Below, one piece after another: positions 33,864-42,498 of a stretch of DNA of 64,000 bases. The notes under the pieces are model-generated. The model worked only from the letters and a program-made list of their open reading frames with translations. It was not told the DNA's origin and did not search any database. Within the stretch, counting starts at the first letter, position 1, and every line of letters begins with the position of its first letter. The translations under genes were made by a program, and so were the position numbers. Source of the DNA: Mesorhizobium sp. GbtcB19 (lineage in GTDB: Bacteria; Pseudomonadota; Alphaproteobacteria; Rhizobiales; Rhizobiaceae); assembly GCF_019091085.1 (NCBI RefSeq), contig NZ_JAGXJY010000010.1, positions 62,001 through 126,000 of the forward strand, written 5' to 3'.

Positions 33864-34814
33864 ATGATCATTGTCACGGGCGGCGCCGGCATGATCGGCT
33901 CCAACATCGTCGCCGCGCTCAACGCCGAGGGGCGTGATGACATCGTCGTCGTCGACGATCTCACCGACGGCCACAAGATCGCCAACCTGGCCGACCTTCG
34001 CATCGCCGACTATCTCGACAAGGACGATTTTCTCGCCCGGCTCGAGGATGGCGCGCTCGGCCGCATCGAGGCCGTCTTCCATCAGGGCGCCTGCTCGACC
34101 ACCACCGAGTGGAACGGCAAGTTCATGATGGAGGTGAACTACGCCTATTCGAAGCGGCTCCTGCATGCTTGTCTGAAACTGCGTATCCCCTTCGTTTATG
34201 CCTCCTCGGCTTCGGTCTATGGCGGCGGCAGCGAGTTCCGCGAGGAGCCCGACCTCGAGCGCCCGCTCAACGTCTATGCCTATTCGAAGAAACTCTTCGA
34301 CGATTACGTCCGCCGCAACGTCTTCGATACCGACCATTCGCAGGTCGTCGGCCTGCGTTACTTCAACGTCTACGGGCCGCGCGAGGCGCATAAGGGCGCC
34401 ATGGCCTCGGTCGCTTTCCATCTGTTCAACCAGGTCGAGCGTGGCGAGAACCCGAAACTGTTCGGCGCTTACGGCGATTTTGGCCCCGGCGAGCAAAGCC
34501 GCGACTTCATCCATGTCGGCGACGTCGCGGAGGTCAATCTGTGGCTGTGGAAGCGTGGTTTGAGCGGTATCTTCAACTGCGGCACCGGCCGCGCCCAGCC
34601 GTTCCGCGCCATCGCCGAAACGGTGATCGACACACTTGGCAAGGGCGAGATCGAGTTCATCCCTTTTCCCGATCATCTCAAGGGCAGCTACCAGAGTTTT
34701 ACGCAGGCTGATATGTCCCGCTTGCGCGCGGCCGGCTACAATGGCCAATTCCGCACAGTCGAAACCGGCGTCAGGGACTATGTCGAATGGCTGAAGGCCC
34801 AACGATCCTCGTGA
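33864..34814 (+). CDS. hldD: ADP-L-glycero-D-manno-heptose 6-epimerase
   Basis: A 316-residue short-chain dehydrogenase/epimerase that converts ADP-D,D-heptose to ADP-L,D-heptose, the donor for LPS core synthesis. The cofactor site is MIIVTGGAGMIGSNIV, and the catalytic tyrosine and lysine lie in NVYAYSKKLFDD. HQGACSTTTEWNG and VYGPREAHKGAMASV are typical of the family. ATG 33864 is chosen because the Rossmann motif starts there. It is followed by overlapping heptosyltransferase genes. Confidence 0.95.
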   Translation: MIIVTGGAGMIGSNIVAALNAEGRDDIVVVDDLTDGHKIANLADLRIADYLDKDDFLARLEDGALGRIEAVFHQGACSTTTEWNGKFMMEVNYAYSKRLLHACLKLRIPFVYASSASVYGGGSEFREEPDLERPLNVYAYSKKLFDDYVRRNVFDTDHSQVVGLRYFNVYGPREAHKGAMASVAFHLFNQVERGENPKLFGAYGDFGPGEQSRDFIHVGDVAEVNLWLWKRGLSGIFNCGTGRAQPFRAIAETVIDTLGKGEIEFIPFPDHLKGSYQSFTQADMSRLRAAGYNGQFRTVETGVRDYVEWLKAQRSS

Positions 34815-35794
34815 TCGGCCCACGCTGGGTGGGTGACATGGTCATGGCGCAGTGCCTGTTTGCGGCGCTGAAGGAAAAACATCCGCATGCCGCGATCGAC
34901 GTGCTGGCGCCGGCATGGGCGGCGCCCTTGGTCAGGCGCATGCCCGAGATACGCAGCCAGATCGACTTTCCGCTGATGCCGGGCGCGCTCGAATTCCGCA
35001 GCCGCCGCCGCTTCGGCCGCCTGCTGCGCGGCCGCTACGACATGGCCTATGTGCTGCCGGGAAGCTGGAAATCGGCGCTGATCCCGTTCTTTGCCCGCAT
35101 CCCGCGCCGCGTCGGCAATCTGCGCGAAATGCGCTACGGCCTGCTGACCGACATCGTGCCGCTGCCCGATGCTCTCAAACGGCGCACGGCGCGGGCCTAT
35201 TTCGGCCTCGCGCGCGGCGGCACGTTTCGCGCGCCGAAGCTTACCGTCGACAAGACCAACCAGGCCGATTTGCTGGCGCGGTTCGGGCTGACAGGCCGGA
35301 AATTCGTGGCGCTTATGCCTGGCGCCGAATTCGGTCCGGCAAAGCGCTGGCCGAGCGACCACTATGCCGGGCTTGCCCGGGACATAATGGCAAAGGGTTT
35401 GGGCGTCGTGCTGCTCGGCTCCAAGAACGACGCAGACGTGACTGGCGAGATCGCGGCACTTGCGCCGGGCGCCATCGACCTCGCCGGCAAGACGCGGCTG
35501 GAGGACGCCATCGACCTGATCGCCGCCGCGAAACTTGCGGTGTCGAACGACAGCGGGCTGATGCATGTCGCGGCCGCCGTCGGCACGCCGATCGTCGCCG
35601 TCTACGGTTCGACCTCGCCGGAGAACACGCCGCCGCTCAGCGAGCACTCCGAGCTGATCTGGCTGCATCTGTCCTGCTCGCCCTGCCACAAGAAGGTCTG
35701 CCCGCTCGGGCATCTCAATTGCCTGAAGACGCTTGACGTCGCGCGCGTCTCGGCCGCGGCCGACCGGCTGCTCAAGGTTCCGGCCGCCGCATGA
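34787..35794 (+). CDS. waaF: ADP-heptose:LPS heptosyltransferase II
   Basis: A 335-residue GT9-family transferase that adds the second heptose to the inner core of LPS on the cytoplasmic side of the inner membrane. Marks are ILVIGPRWVGDMVMAQCLF, LPGSWKSALIPFFA, LMPGAEFGPAKRWPSDHYA, NDSGLMHVAAAVGTPIVAVYG, and the C-terminal SCSPCHKKVCPLGHLNCL cysteine segment typical of WaaF. It overlaps hldD by 28 bases and waaC by four, so translation is coupled. Confidence 0.94.
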   Translation: MAEGPTILVIGPRWVGDMVMAQCLFAALKEKHPHAAIDVLAPAWAAPLVRRMPEIRSQIDFPLMPGALEFRSRRRFGRLLRGRYDMAYVLPGSWKSALIPFFARIPRRVGNLREMRYGLLTDIVPLPDALKRRTARAYFGLARGGTFRAPKLTVDKTNQADLLARFGLTGRKFVALMPGAEFGPAKRWPSDHYAGLARDIMAKGLGVVLLGSKNDADVTGEIAALAPGAIDLAGKTRLEDAIDLIAAAKLAVSNDSGLMHVAAAVGTPIVAVYGSTSPENTPPLSEHSELIWLHLSCSPCHKKVCPLGHLNCLKTLDVARVSAAADRLLKVPAAA

Positions 35795-36792
35795 AAGTGC
35801 TGATCGTCAAGACATCGTCGATGGGCGATGTCATTCATACGTTCCCCGCCGTCGAGGACGCGATCCGCAATCGCCCCGATATCAGTTTCGACTGGTGCGT
35901 GGAGGAGCCGTTTGCCGGGATCGTGGCGCTGCATCCGGCGATTGGAGTGATCCACAAGGTGGCCGTCCGGCGCTGGCGCAAGACGCTTTTCGACGGCGGC
36001 ACATGGCGCGAGATGGCCGGGCTGCGCCGAGCGCTACGCGCCTCCCGCTACGATCTCGTCATCGACGCGCAAGGCTTGTTGAAGTCGGCCGTGGTCGCCA
36101 TCCAGGCCGGCGCGCCGATTGCCGGCTTCGATCGGACAAGCGCTCGCGAGCCCTCTGCAACGCTGTTTTATCAGCGCAAATACGCCGTGCCGCGCGACCT
36201 GCATGCCATCGAGCGCACCAGGCGGCTGTTCGGCCTGGCGCTCGGCTATCAGCCCGACCTGTCGGTGCTCGCATCCGGCATCGTGCCGCCGGCCGGCGGC
36301 CTGGCCGGAGTTGATGGCAGAACCGCCTTCCTGCTGCACGGCACCAGCCGCGAAGACAAGAAATGGCCGGTCGAGGACTGGATCGAAACAGCGCGCCAAC
36401 TGGCCGACCGGCACTTCACGCCGGTCGTCACCTGGTCGAATGAGGCGGAAAAGAAAGTGGCGGACGCCATTGCCGGTGCCGTGCCAAGGACGGTGCTGGT
36501 TGCGAAATCGCCGCTCGCGGATATCGCAGCGATCCTTGGCCGTTCGACGCTGGTCATCGGCGCCGACACCGGCCTCACCCACCTCGCCAGCGCCTTCGGC
36601 CTGCCGACGGTCGCCATCTTCCTGGCGACGGAACCGGGCCTCACCGGCCCGCGCGGACCGTTTGCATCGACCTTGCTGGCAGGATCCGGCGGCAAGGTCA
36701 CGCCGGCTGAAGTGGTAGTGGAGGCTGAACGGCTGCTGGCGCAGCGCGCTATCTCCCCCCTTGTGGGGGAGAATGGATTTTCACGGCCTTAG
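35791..36792 (+). CDS. waaC: ADP-heptose:LPS heptosyltransferase I
   Basis: A 333-residue GT9-family transferase that adds the first heptose to Kdo of the LPS inner core. It opens MKVLIVKTSSMGDVIHTFPA and shows IDAQGLLKSAVV, LLHGTSREDKKWPVEDW and IGADTGLTHLASAFGLPTV. Its ATG overlaps the waaF stop by four bases. The last 13 residues (ISPLVGENGFSRP) are encoded by a palindromic repeat, so the natural C terminus has probably been replaced or extended by repeat insertion. Confidence 0.93.
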   Translation: MKVLIVKTSSMGDVIHTFPAVEDAIRNRPDISFDWCVEEPFAGIVALHPAIGVIHKVAVRRWRKTLFDGGTWREMAGLRRALRASRYDLVIDAQGLLKSAVVAIQAGAPIAGFDRTSAREPSATLFYQRKYAVPRDLHAIERTRRLFGLALGYQPDLSVLASGIVPPAGGLAGVDGRTAFLLHGTSREDKKWPVEDWIETARQLADRHFTPVVTWSNEAEKKVADAIAGAVPRTVLVAKSPLADIAAILGRSTLVIGADTGLTHLASAFGLPTVAIFLATEPGLTGPRGPFASTLLAGSGGKVTPAEVVVEAERLLAQRAISPLVGENGFSRP

Positions 36793-36952
36793 CCGGAGCA
36801 CTTCGCGGAGGCTAAGTCGTAGAAAATCCAAGAGAGGGGATTTCGTAGGGCGCCTGACCCTCGTTGCACAGCGCTTTTTCCCTCTCTTGCGATTTCTAAC
36901 ACTTAGCTTCGCTAAGATGTTGAAATCGCTATCTCCCCACGAGGGGGAGCTA
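36752..36952 (+). repeat. Cluster of palindromic repeats between waaC and greA
   Basis: A hairpin TCTCCCCCC...GGGGGAGA (36752-36772) lies inside the end of waaC. It is followed by further inverted pairs: ATGGATTTTC with GAAAATCCAA, GCCTTAGCC with GGCTAAG, AGAGAGGG with CCCTCTCTT, and CTTAGCTTCGCTAAG; a last ATCTCCCC...GGGGGAG follows. The cluster reaches the TAG stop of greA. It resembles the mosaic at 3421-3739. It could act as a bidirectional terminator. Confidence 0.75.
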
Positions 36953-37423
36953 AATAAACTGCACCTGGACGATCTCGTAGCCCCTGGCACCGCCCGGGGC
37001 GTTGACCTCGATGGCGTCGCCGACTTCCTTGCCGATCAGCGCCCGCGCGATCGGCGAGGAGATCGAGATGCGGCCGGACTTCACATCCGCTTCCTGGTCG
37101 CCGACGATCTGGTAGGTCTTCTTTTCCTCGGTGTCCTCGTCGACGAGCACGACGGTCGCGCCGAACTTAACCTTGTCGCCGGAAAGCTTCGAGACGTCGA
37201 TGACCTCGGCGCGCGCGATCAGATCCTCGAGCTCGTTGATGCGGCCTTCATTGTGGCTCTGCGACTCTTTCGCCGCGTGATATTCGGCATTTTCCGACAG
37301 GTCGCCATGCGAGCGCGCCTCGGAGATCGCCTCGATGATACGAGGACGTTCCTCCTGCTGACGCCAGCGAAGTTCTTCCTTCAATGACGCGAACCCCTCG
37401 CCTGTCATCGGGACCTTGATCAT
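36950..37423 (-). CDS. greA: Transcription elongation factor GreA
   Basis: A 157-residue factor that rescues stalled RNA polymerase by stimulating transcript cleavage. The N-terminal coiled coil (about 1-75) includes the acidic tip segment ARSHGDLSENAEYHAAKE, and the C-terminal FKBP-like domain has YQIVGDQEADVKSGRISISS and SPIARALIGKEVGD. ATG 37423 follows AGGAAAGG. Length and sequence are fully typical. The TAG stop adjoins the palindromic repeat cluster. Confidence 0.97.
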   Translation of the reverse strand: MIKVPMTGEGFASLKEELRWRQQEERPRIIEAISEARSHGDLSENAEYHAAKESQSHNEGRINELEDLIARAEVIDVSKLSGDKVKFGATVVLVDEDTEEKKTYQIVGDQEADVKSGRISISSPIARALIGKEVGDAIEVNAPGGARGYEIVQVQFI

Positions 37424-37637
37424 ATGCCTGGCCTTTCCTGCCGCCACCCCCGTTTTCGGGAGCAGCCTTGTCAATGGGTACAAAAAGAAAACGGTCCGGC
37501 AGCCTCGGGCTAACGGAGCCGTTTCACCACAATTTCCCCGAATATAGCGATCTTGGCGCGATTTTCACGTCCAAAAATGAAGTTCGGCAAATTGATCACC
37601 GCTTTCGCGAGGCCTCAGCCGGCGGCGGACAACAAAA

Positions 37638-37665
37638 AGCCGGCTGCGATAGCTCGCAGCCGGCT
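37638..37665 (-). terminator. Rho-independent terminator of the TPR-protein gene (minus strand)
   Basis: The stem AGCCGGCTGCGA with its complement TCGCAGCCGGCT encloses a four-base loop. Read on the minus strand it is followed by TTTTTGTTG (37638-37630). It lies about 20 bases after the stop codon of the TPR-protein gene. Confidence 0.9.
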
Positions 37666-37685
37666 GGACCGGTGTCGGAGCCGTA

Positions 37686-38234
37686 TCAGCTCCTCAGGAA
37701 ATGATCGATCTGCTCGGACAGCATGCCGTATTCGCGCGAGCCCGTGCCGGTCCGCTTTTCGATTTCCTTGAGCTGTTCCTGAGCGCCGGCGAGATCGCCG
37801 ATCTGCAGATGCGCCTCGCCGAGATATTCGCGCACCAGCGTGTAGTTCGGGTCGATGCGCAGCGCTTCCTCGTAATAGCCGAGGCCGACGGTGACGCGGC
37901 CCGAATGGCGATGCGAATAGCCGAGATAGTTGAGGATGCGCGGATCCTGCTTGTTGGCGGCGAGCGTCAGCACCGAGATCGCCTCGTCATACCGCCCTGC
38001 CATCGCCAGATCGTGGCCGGCCTCGTAGATGCTGTCGTCGTCCAGCATGCCATATTGCGGCTTTACGCATTTGTTCTTCTTCTTGTCCCAGACCTCGCCT
38101 TTCTTGCACTGGGTGGTGGTTTGGCCACCACTGCTGCCCGCACTGCCGCCACCTTCACCGGCCGTAAAGGCCGGCGCCACAAACAGCGGCAGCGCCGCAA
38201 TGGCCATGACCTGAACAAGCAAACGTCTGCGCAT
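37686..38234 (-). CDS. Exported TPR-repeat protein
   Basis: A 182-residue protein with a signal peptide (MRRRLLVQVMAIAALPLFVA), a short Gly/Ser-rich stretch, a CKKGEVWDKKKNKCV motif with two cysteines, and then about three tetratricopeptide repeats (AGRYDEAISVLTLAANKQ; GYYEEALRIDPNY; GDLAGAQEQLKEIEKR). TPRs mediate protein contacts, so a periplasmic scaffold role is likely. The cysteine-containing linker occurs in related Rhizobiales proteins. It has its own terminator. Confidence 0.85.
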   Translation of the reverse strand: MRRRLLVQVMAIAALPLFVAPAFTAGEGGGSAGSSGGQTTTQCKKGEVWDKKKNKCVKPQYGMLDDDSIYEAGHDLAMAGRYDEAISVLTLAANKQDPRILNYLGYSHRHSGRVTVGLGYYEEALRIDPNYTLVREYLGEAHLQIGDLAGAQEQLKEIEKRTGTGSREYGMLSEQIDHFLRS

Positions 38235-38411
38235 CTAAGCCTCCTTGAGCGTGACAATGGCAGATTAACGCCGCCTCGGCGCGGTTTCATCCCGAAATGC
38301 AGGCGGATGCCAAACTATTTTGAACGGCGGGAGGAAAGCATTTACCTGCAGACGTGACGCGCGCTTTAATTCCGCTATCATCGGGCCGAGCGCATCACGT
38401 GGAGAAGGACC

Positions 38412-38837
38412 GTGCAGCAGCGCCTCGAACAGGAATGGGAACTTTCGATCGACCCGGACACGGTGCGCCTGTTCATCCTCAAGGCCAAGGCGCTGAGCGC
38501 CGCCGTCAACGAGGATTATGACGACGGGGCCGAACACGAAGTCGAATTCGATGGCGACGCCCATGCCAGCCATCACCATGACGGCCTTGTCGAGGAAGCC
38601 TCGGAAGACCTCACCGAGGAAGAATTCCGCGAGCTGATCAACGATCTCAACATCGACGAGGCGGCCGAGCTCATAGCGCTCGCCTGGGTCGGGCGCGGCG
38701 ACTATGACGCGTCCGAGTGGGCGGATGCGGTGGCTGCCGCCAGGGAACGGCCCAGGAAGCGCACGGCCAAGTACCTGCTCGGCCTGCCGATGCTTGCCGA
38801 CTGGCTGGAGGAAGGCCTTGAAGCCATCGGCGCGTAA
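38412..38837 (+). CDS. DUF3775 domain protein
   Basis: A 141-residue acidic cytoplasmic protein of the alphaproteobacterial DUF3775 family. It starts at GTG 38412 after GGAGAAGGACC. The family core is visible in SIDPDTVRLFILKAKALSA and ELIALAWVGRGDYDASEW, with KRTAKYLLGLPMLADWLEEG at the C terminus. A His/Asp-rich stretch (about 45-65) lies between. The function is unknown. It precedes two extensin-like genes on the same strand. Confidence 0.87.
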   Translation: MQQRLEQEWELSIDPDTVRLFILKAKALSAAVNEDYDDGAEHEVEFDGDAHASHHHDGLVEEASEDLTEEEFRELINDLNIDEAAELIALAWVGRGDYDASEWADAVAAARERPRKRTAKYLLGLPMLADWLEEGLEAIGA

Positions 38838-38912
38838 CGCGCCGGTAACCGATTGTGATCGGCAAGGCGGGTGAAGCAGGCAACCTCGCAACGCGACCGC
38901 CGTTTCGGGGCG

Positions 38913-39959
38913 ATGGCAACGCTGAGCTTTTCACGGATTTGCAAATTGGCGCTGCCTCTGGCAGCCGCGGCCCTGCTGGCCACGCCAGCCATGGCCAAGC
39001 ATCATCATCGGCATAAGAGGCACCTGCCGCCGGCCAGCCAGAGCGCTGCTCCCGCGCCGGAAACGCCCGGCGCGACGCCGGTTCCGGGGGCGCGGCCCCA
39101 GGATATGGAGAACGGCGCCGACAAATCCGGGGAAGGCAAATCGCGCGCAAACAGCGATGACGACCTCCTCAACCAGGAGAAGTCGCACCCGAAATGGGAT
39201 GCCCGTCCGCCGCGTTCGAAGCGCACCGCATCCGAGCAACAGACGGAATCCGAGCCACTGACGCCGGATGTCGTGCCCACACCGCCACAGAAGCCCGTCG
39301 AACTCGAGCCGGAGCCACCGGAAACCGCGCCGCAACCGCCGGAAAAACCCACCCAGCCGGCGGAGGAAAAGATGCTTCCCGATCCGCGTTCCGCCGCCAT
39401 GCCGGCCGACAGCGTGCCGGCGGACGAAACCGCATGTCGCGAGCGACTGAAGGCGCTTGGCGTCGAATTCGAGGAGCACAAGGCCGAGCACGATGCCGAG
39501 ATCGGCTGCTCGATCCCCTACCCTGTCGTCATAAAGACACTCGGCAAATCCATTGGCATCAGTCCCGGCACCGAGCTCAACTGCCAGATGGCCGAGGCAG
39601 CGGCGCGCTTCATGGCCGACACCGTACAGCCGGCCGCGAAGGCCGAATTCCGGGCAGATCTCAAATCGATCAACCAGGCCTCGGCCTTCGTCTGCCGCCC
39701 GCGCCACGGCACGCGCAAACTGTCGGAACACGCCTTCGGCAACGCGCTCGACATAGCCAGCTTCACCTTGTCGGACGGCAAGAAGATCGAAATCGGCCCA
39801 GCGCCGCCGGAGAAGGACGGAAAATTCCTCGACGCGGTGCGCAAGGCCGCCTGCGGGCCGTTCAAGACGGTGCTTGGTCCGGGCGCCGACCCTGACCACG
39901 CGCTGCATTTCCATCTCGACCTGGAACCGCGCCGCCACGGCGGCACTTTTTGCCAGTAA
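38913..39959 (+). CDS. Extensin-like C-terminal domain protein (first of tandem pair)
   Basis: A 348-residue exported protein: signal peptide (CKLALPLAAAALLATPAMA), then a long Pro/Glu-rich linker (about 35-170), then an extensin-like C-terminal domain related to LAS-type peptidoglycan peptidases. Putative zinc ligands are in LSEHAFGNALDIASF and ALHFHLDLEPR. Conserved cysteines lie in ACRERL, IGCSIPYP, LNCQMAE, VCRPRH and ACGPFK. A role in peptidoglycan or cell-wall modification in the periplasm is likely but unproven. ATG 38913 is chosen because the signal peptide follows it. Confidence 0.87.
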   Translation: MATLSFSRICKLALPLAAAALLATPAMAKHHHRHKRHLPPASQSAAPAPETPGATPVPGARPQDMENGADKSGEGKSRANSDDDLLNQEKSHPKWDARPPRSKRTASEQQTESEPLTPDVVPTPPQKPVELEPEPPETAPQPPEKPTQPAEEKMLPDPRSAAMPADSVPADETACRERLKALGVEFEEHKAEHDAEIGCSIPYPVVIKTLGKSIGISPGTELNCQMAEAAARFMADTVQPAAKAEFRADLKSINQASAFVCRPRHGTRKLSEHAFGNALDIASFTLSDGKKIEIGPAPPEKDGKFLDAVRKAACGPFKTVLGPGADPDHALHFHLDLEPRRHGGTFCQ

Positions 39960-40097
39960 AGACGACCTCGAAAGTTTCGGGTCGCGTACCGACAAGAACA
40001 GCGCCGCATTTCCGCCCCAGGCGTGAATGCCGGCGCTGATCTTTCCTTTACAATTGACGGTTAACCTTGTGCCATTCGGGGACAAGGACGCCTTTCA

Positions 40098-40928
40098 ATG
40101 GCTCGAAGACTTGGCGCTATGCTGGTGGCGGCGCGACGGAGCAAGCGTGCGCGCGTCACGGCTGTCGGGCTGGCCGCCAGCGCTGCCATCGCCGCGATAT
40201 CGGCCTGCACGACCGGCGACGTCTTTGCGCTGCAGCCGGCCGTCGATGTCGGCAGCCAGACCGCCGCCGTGCCGCAGCCCGACGCGCCGCAATATTCCGG
40301 CATGCAGCGTCTCGTGCCCTCCGATCCCTACATGACCCAGGCCGCCTATCCACGCATGGACGAGCCGATGTCGCCGGTCGAGCAGATGCCGGCGAGCGAA
40401 ATCGACTGCCGCAACGAGCTGAAGCGGATGGGCGTCGTCTATCAGGACGTCCAGCCGATCCATGAGGGCCAGTGCGGCATCGATTTCCCGGTAAAGGTCT
40501 CGGCGATCGGCAACGTCGCCATGAAGCCGGCGGCAACGTTGACCTGCAACATGGCCGCCACCTTTGCCGCCTGGACCAAGAACGAGCTGCAGCCGGCCGC
40601 CCGCTGGCGCTATTTCTCCGGCGTCAAGGCGATCCACCAGGGCTCGAGCTATTCCTGCCGCAACATCGCCGGCGAAGGCGTGTTGTCCGAGCACGGCAAG
40701 GGCAACGCGCTCGACGTCATGAGCATCGAGCTCAACAATGGCGACGATATCGACGTGCGCAAGCCCGGCCTATTCGCCTTCCGCACCCGCGGCTTCCTCA
40801 ACAATGTGCGCGCCGATGGCTGCGAATATTTCACCACCGTGCTCGGCCCGGGCTACAATTACGACCACCGCAACCATTTCCATTTCGACATCAAGAACCG
40901 CAAGAGCGGCTACCGCGCCTGCCGGTAG
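40098..40928 (+). CDS. Extensin-like C-terminal domain lipoprotein (second of tandem pair)
   Basis: A 276-residue paralogue of the preceding protein. A basic N terminus leads to a hydrophobic segment ending AAISACTTGD, a possible lipobox. The extensin-like domain shows DCRNELKRMGV, GQCGIDFPVKV, TCNMAATFAAW, SYSCRNIAGEG, LSEHGKGNALDVMS and DHRNHFHFDIKNR, with the histidine/aspartate ligands kept. The linker is much shorter than in its neighbour. The tandem arrangement suggests duplication and divergence of a cell-wall enzyme. Confidence 0.87.
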   Translation: MARRLGAMLVAARRSKRARVTAVGLAASAAIAAISACTTGDVFALQPAVDVGSQTAAVPQPDAPQYSGMQRLVPSDPYMTQAAYPRMDEPMSPVEQMPASEIDCRNELKRMGVVYQDVQPIHEGQCGIDFPVKVSAIGNVAMKPAATLTCNMAATFAAWTKNELQPAARWRYFSGVKAIHQGSSYSCRNIAGEGVLSEHGKGNALDVMSIELNNGDDIDVRKPGLFAFRTRGFLNNVRADGCEYFTTVLGPGYNYDHRNHFHFDIKNRKSGYRACR

Positions 40929-40929
40929 A

Positions 40930-41646
40930 TCAGCTCTGCCGTTGAGCTTCGGTGGAAGCGATGATCTGCCGGGCGACCAGGTCCTGGATGCGCCAAAGGT
41001 TTCTGTCGCGGATCCCGCTCTCCTCCAGCTTGGCGACTGTTCGGAAAAGATACTGCGCCGAGGAGCCCCAATGCCCGGCGGCACGCGCCAGCGTATGCGC
41101 GACCTGCTCCAACGCCAGGCGGCCGGCATAGGCCCTGCCGTCAGGGGCCGCGACAAAAGCCAGAGCACGCAATGGTCCGTCCTTGGTCCGGAGCTTGATC
41201 CAGCATGGCACGTTGGTCGGCGGGTTCGCGTCTATTTCGCGTCGAAGCAGTTGGACGATCTGTCCAAAATGGTTCTCCTGCGGCAGCCGGTAGGCGATGC
41301 CATTGCAACTGCCTCCCCGGTCGAGCGCCAACATCAGCGCCGGCAATTCGCGCGTTCCACGCCAACGTGTCAGCTTCAGGCAGAATGAGCGGTGCCACCC
41401 TGGCGCTGTCGCCGGACGCTGCTCCACATAGGTGAACTCTGGATTCCAGATCAGCGAGCCATAGGCAAAGACCCAGATCGTCTCAGGTCGATATTGCGCG
41501 AGCAGTTGCTCGGCCAGACCGTCAAACTCGGCGTCGCTGTGCTCGCTTGTTCCGGGCTCGGGACCGGGATCGGGTTCCATGCGCTCGACCTTCGCGACAA
41601 GCTCGGCGGTCAGCGCCATTGTCCTGTGGCCTGTCTTTGTCGCCAT
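40930..41646 (-). CDS. ChaC-like gamma-glutamylcyclotransferase
   Basis: A 238-residue cytoplasmic protein of the ChaC family, which in characterised members cleaves glutathione to 5-oxoproline and Cys-Gly. The substrate-binding loop is WVFAYGSLIWNPEF, followed by WHRSFCLKLTRWRGT and DRGGSCNGIAYRL. The start ATG 41646 sits behind GGGGAGCGGGGA. It converges head-on with the second extensin-like gene, leaving one base between the stops. Confidence 0.88.
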   Translation of the reverse strand: MATKTGHRTMALTAELVAKVERMEPDPGPEPGTSEHSDAEFDGLAEQLLAQYRPETIWVFAYGSLIWNPEFTYVEQRPATAPGWHRSFCLKLTRWRGTRELPALMLALDRGGSCNGIAYRLPQENHFGQIVQLLRREIDANPPTNVPCWIKLRTKDGPLRALAFVAAPDGRAYAGRLALEQVAHTLARAAGHWGSSAQYLFRTVAKLEESGIRDRNLWRIQDLVARQIIASTEAQRQS

Positions 41647-41758
41647 TCCCCGCTCCCCGCTCAAGCGATAGCCGATGATAAACGCTCTCCAGATTGCTGG
41701 CCATTAATTTCCCATGATTGTCACGCAACGGGGTGCCGGACGGGGTCGGGCGGCATTC

Positions 41759-42466
41759 ATGAGCCAACGCAGCTTGAGACGACGTGTGGCGATCTGGCTG
41801 GCGACGGTTTGCGCCTCCTATCTGGCGCTCGCCTATATCGCCGCACCGGAATTCTGGACATGGCGGGAGCGCGGCTTCCGCACAAAGCCGTTCGAGATGG
41901 TGACGCATACGCCGCAGGGCATTCCCGGCGACCCGATCAATGTCGGCCTTGTCGGTACCGAGAAGGAAGTCGTCCACGCTTTCGCCGTCGCCGGCTGGGA
42001 TACGGCCGATGCCGTGACGCTGAGGACCGCGATCGACATCGGCGAAAGCGTGTTGTTTTCCCGCCCCTACCCGGACGCTCCGATGAGCCGCCTGCTGTTC
42101 GAAGGCCGCGCCCAGGATCTGGCCTTCGAGAAACCGGTCGGCGACAGCGCCGACCGGCGCCACCACGTCCGCTTCTGGCTGACCGACACCGTCGGCGACG
42201 ACGGCCGCCCGTTCTGGCTGGGTGCGGCGAGCTTCGATCGCGGCGTTGGCCTCAGCCATGATACGGGCGCCGTCACCCACCATATCGGTCCCGACATCGA
42301 CGCGGAGCGCACCTTCCTGATCGGCGACCTGCAGGCCGCCGGCCTGCTGGCATCGACCAGCCAGATACCGGGAATTGGCGCCACCAGGACGGGGCGCAAC
42401 GGCGGTGGCGATCCTTACTTCACCGACGGCATGGCTGTGATCGGCGTGTTGAAGACGTTGCAGTGA
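41759..42466 (+). CDS. LssY C-terminal domain membrane protein
   Basis: A 235-residue protein with one N-terminal membrane helix (VAIWLATVCASYLALAYIAA) and an LssY_C-type soluble domain. Family segments are GDPINVGLVGTEKEVVHAF, AGWDTADAVTLRT, and SFDRGVGLSHDTGAVTHHIG with DIDAERTFLIGDL. The function is unknown; LssY_C is found alone or fused to PAP2 phosphatases. A start at ATG 41714 is also in frame, but its extra 15 residues look unlike coding sequence. Confidence 0.83.
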   Translation: MSQRSLRRRVAIWLATVCASYLALAYIAAPEFWTWRERGFRTKPFEMVTHTPQGIPGDPINVGLVGTEKEVVHAFAVAGWDTADAVTLRTAIDIGESVLFSRPYPDAPMSRLLFEGRAQDLAFEKPVGDSADRRHHVRFWLTDTVGDDGRPFWLGAASFDRGVGLSHDTGAVTHHIGPDIDAERTFLIGDLQAAGLLASTSQIPGIGATRTGRNGGGDPYFTDGMAVIGVLKTLQ

Positions 42467-42498
42467 CGGTCGGCCCGCAATGCCGACGCCGCTTCCCG

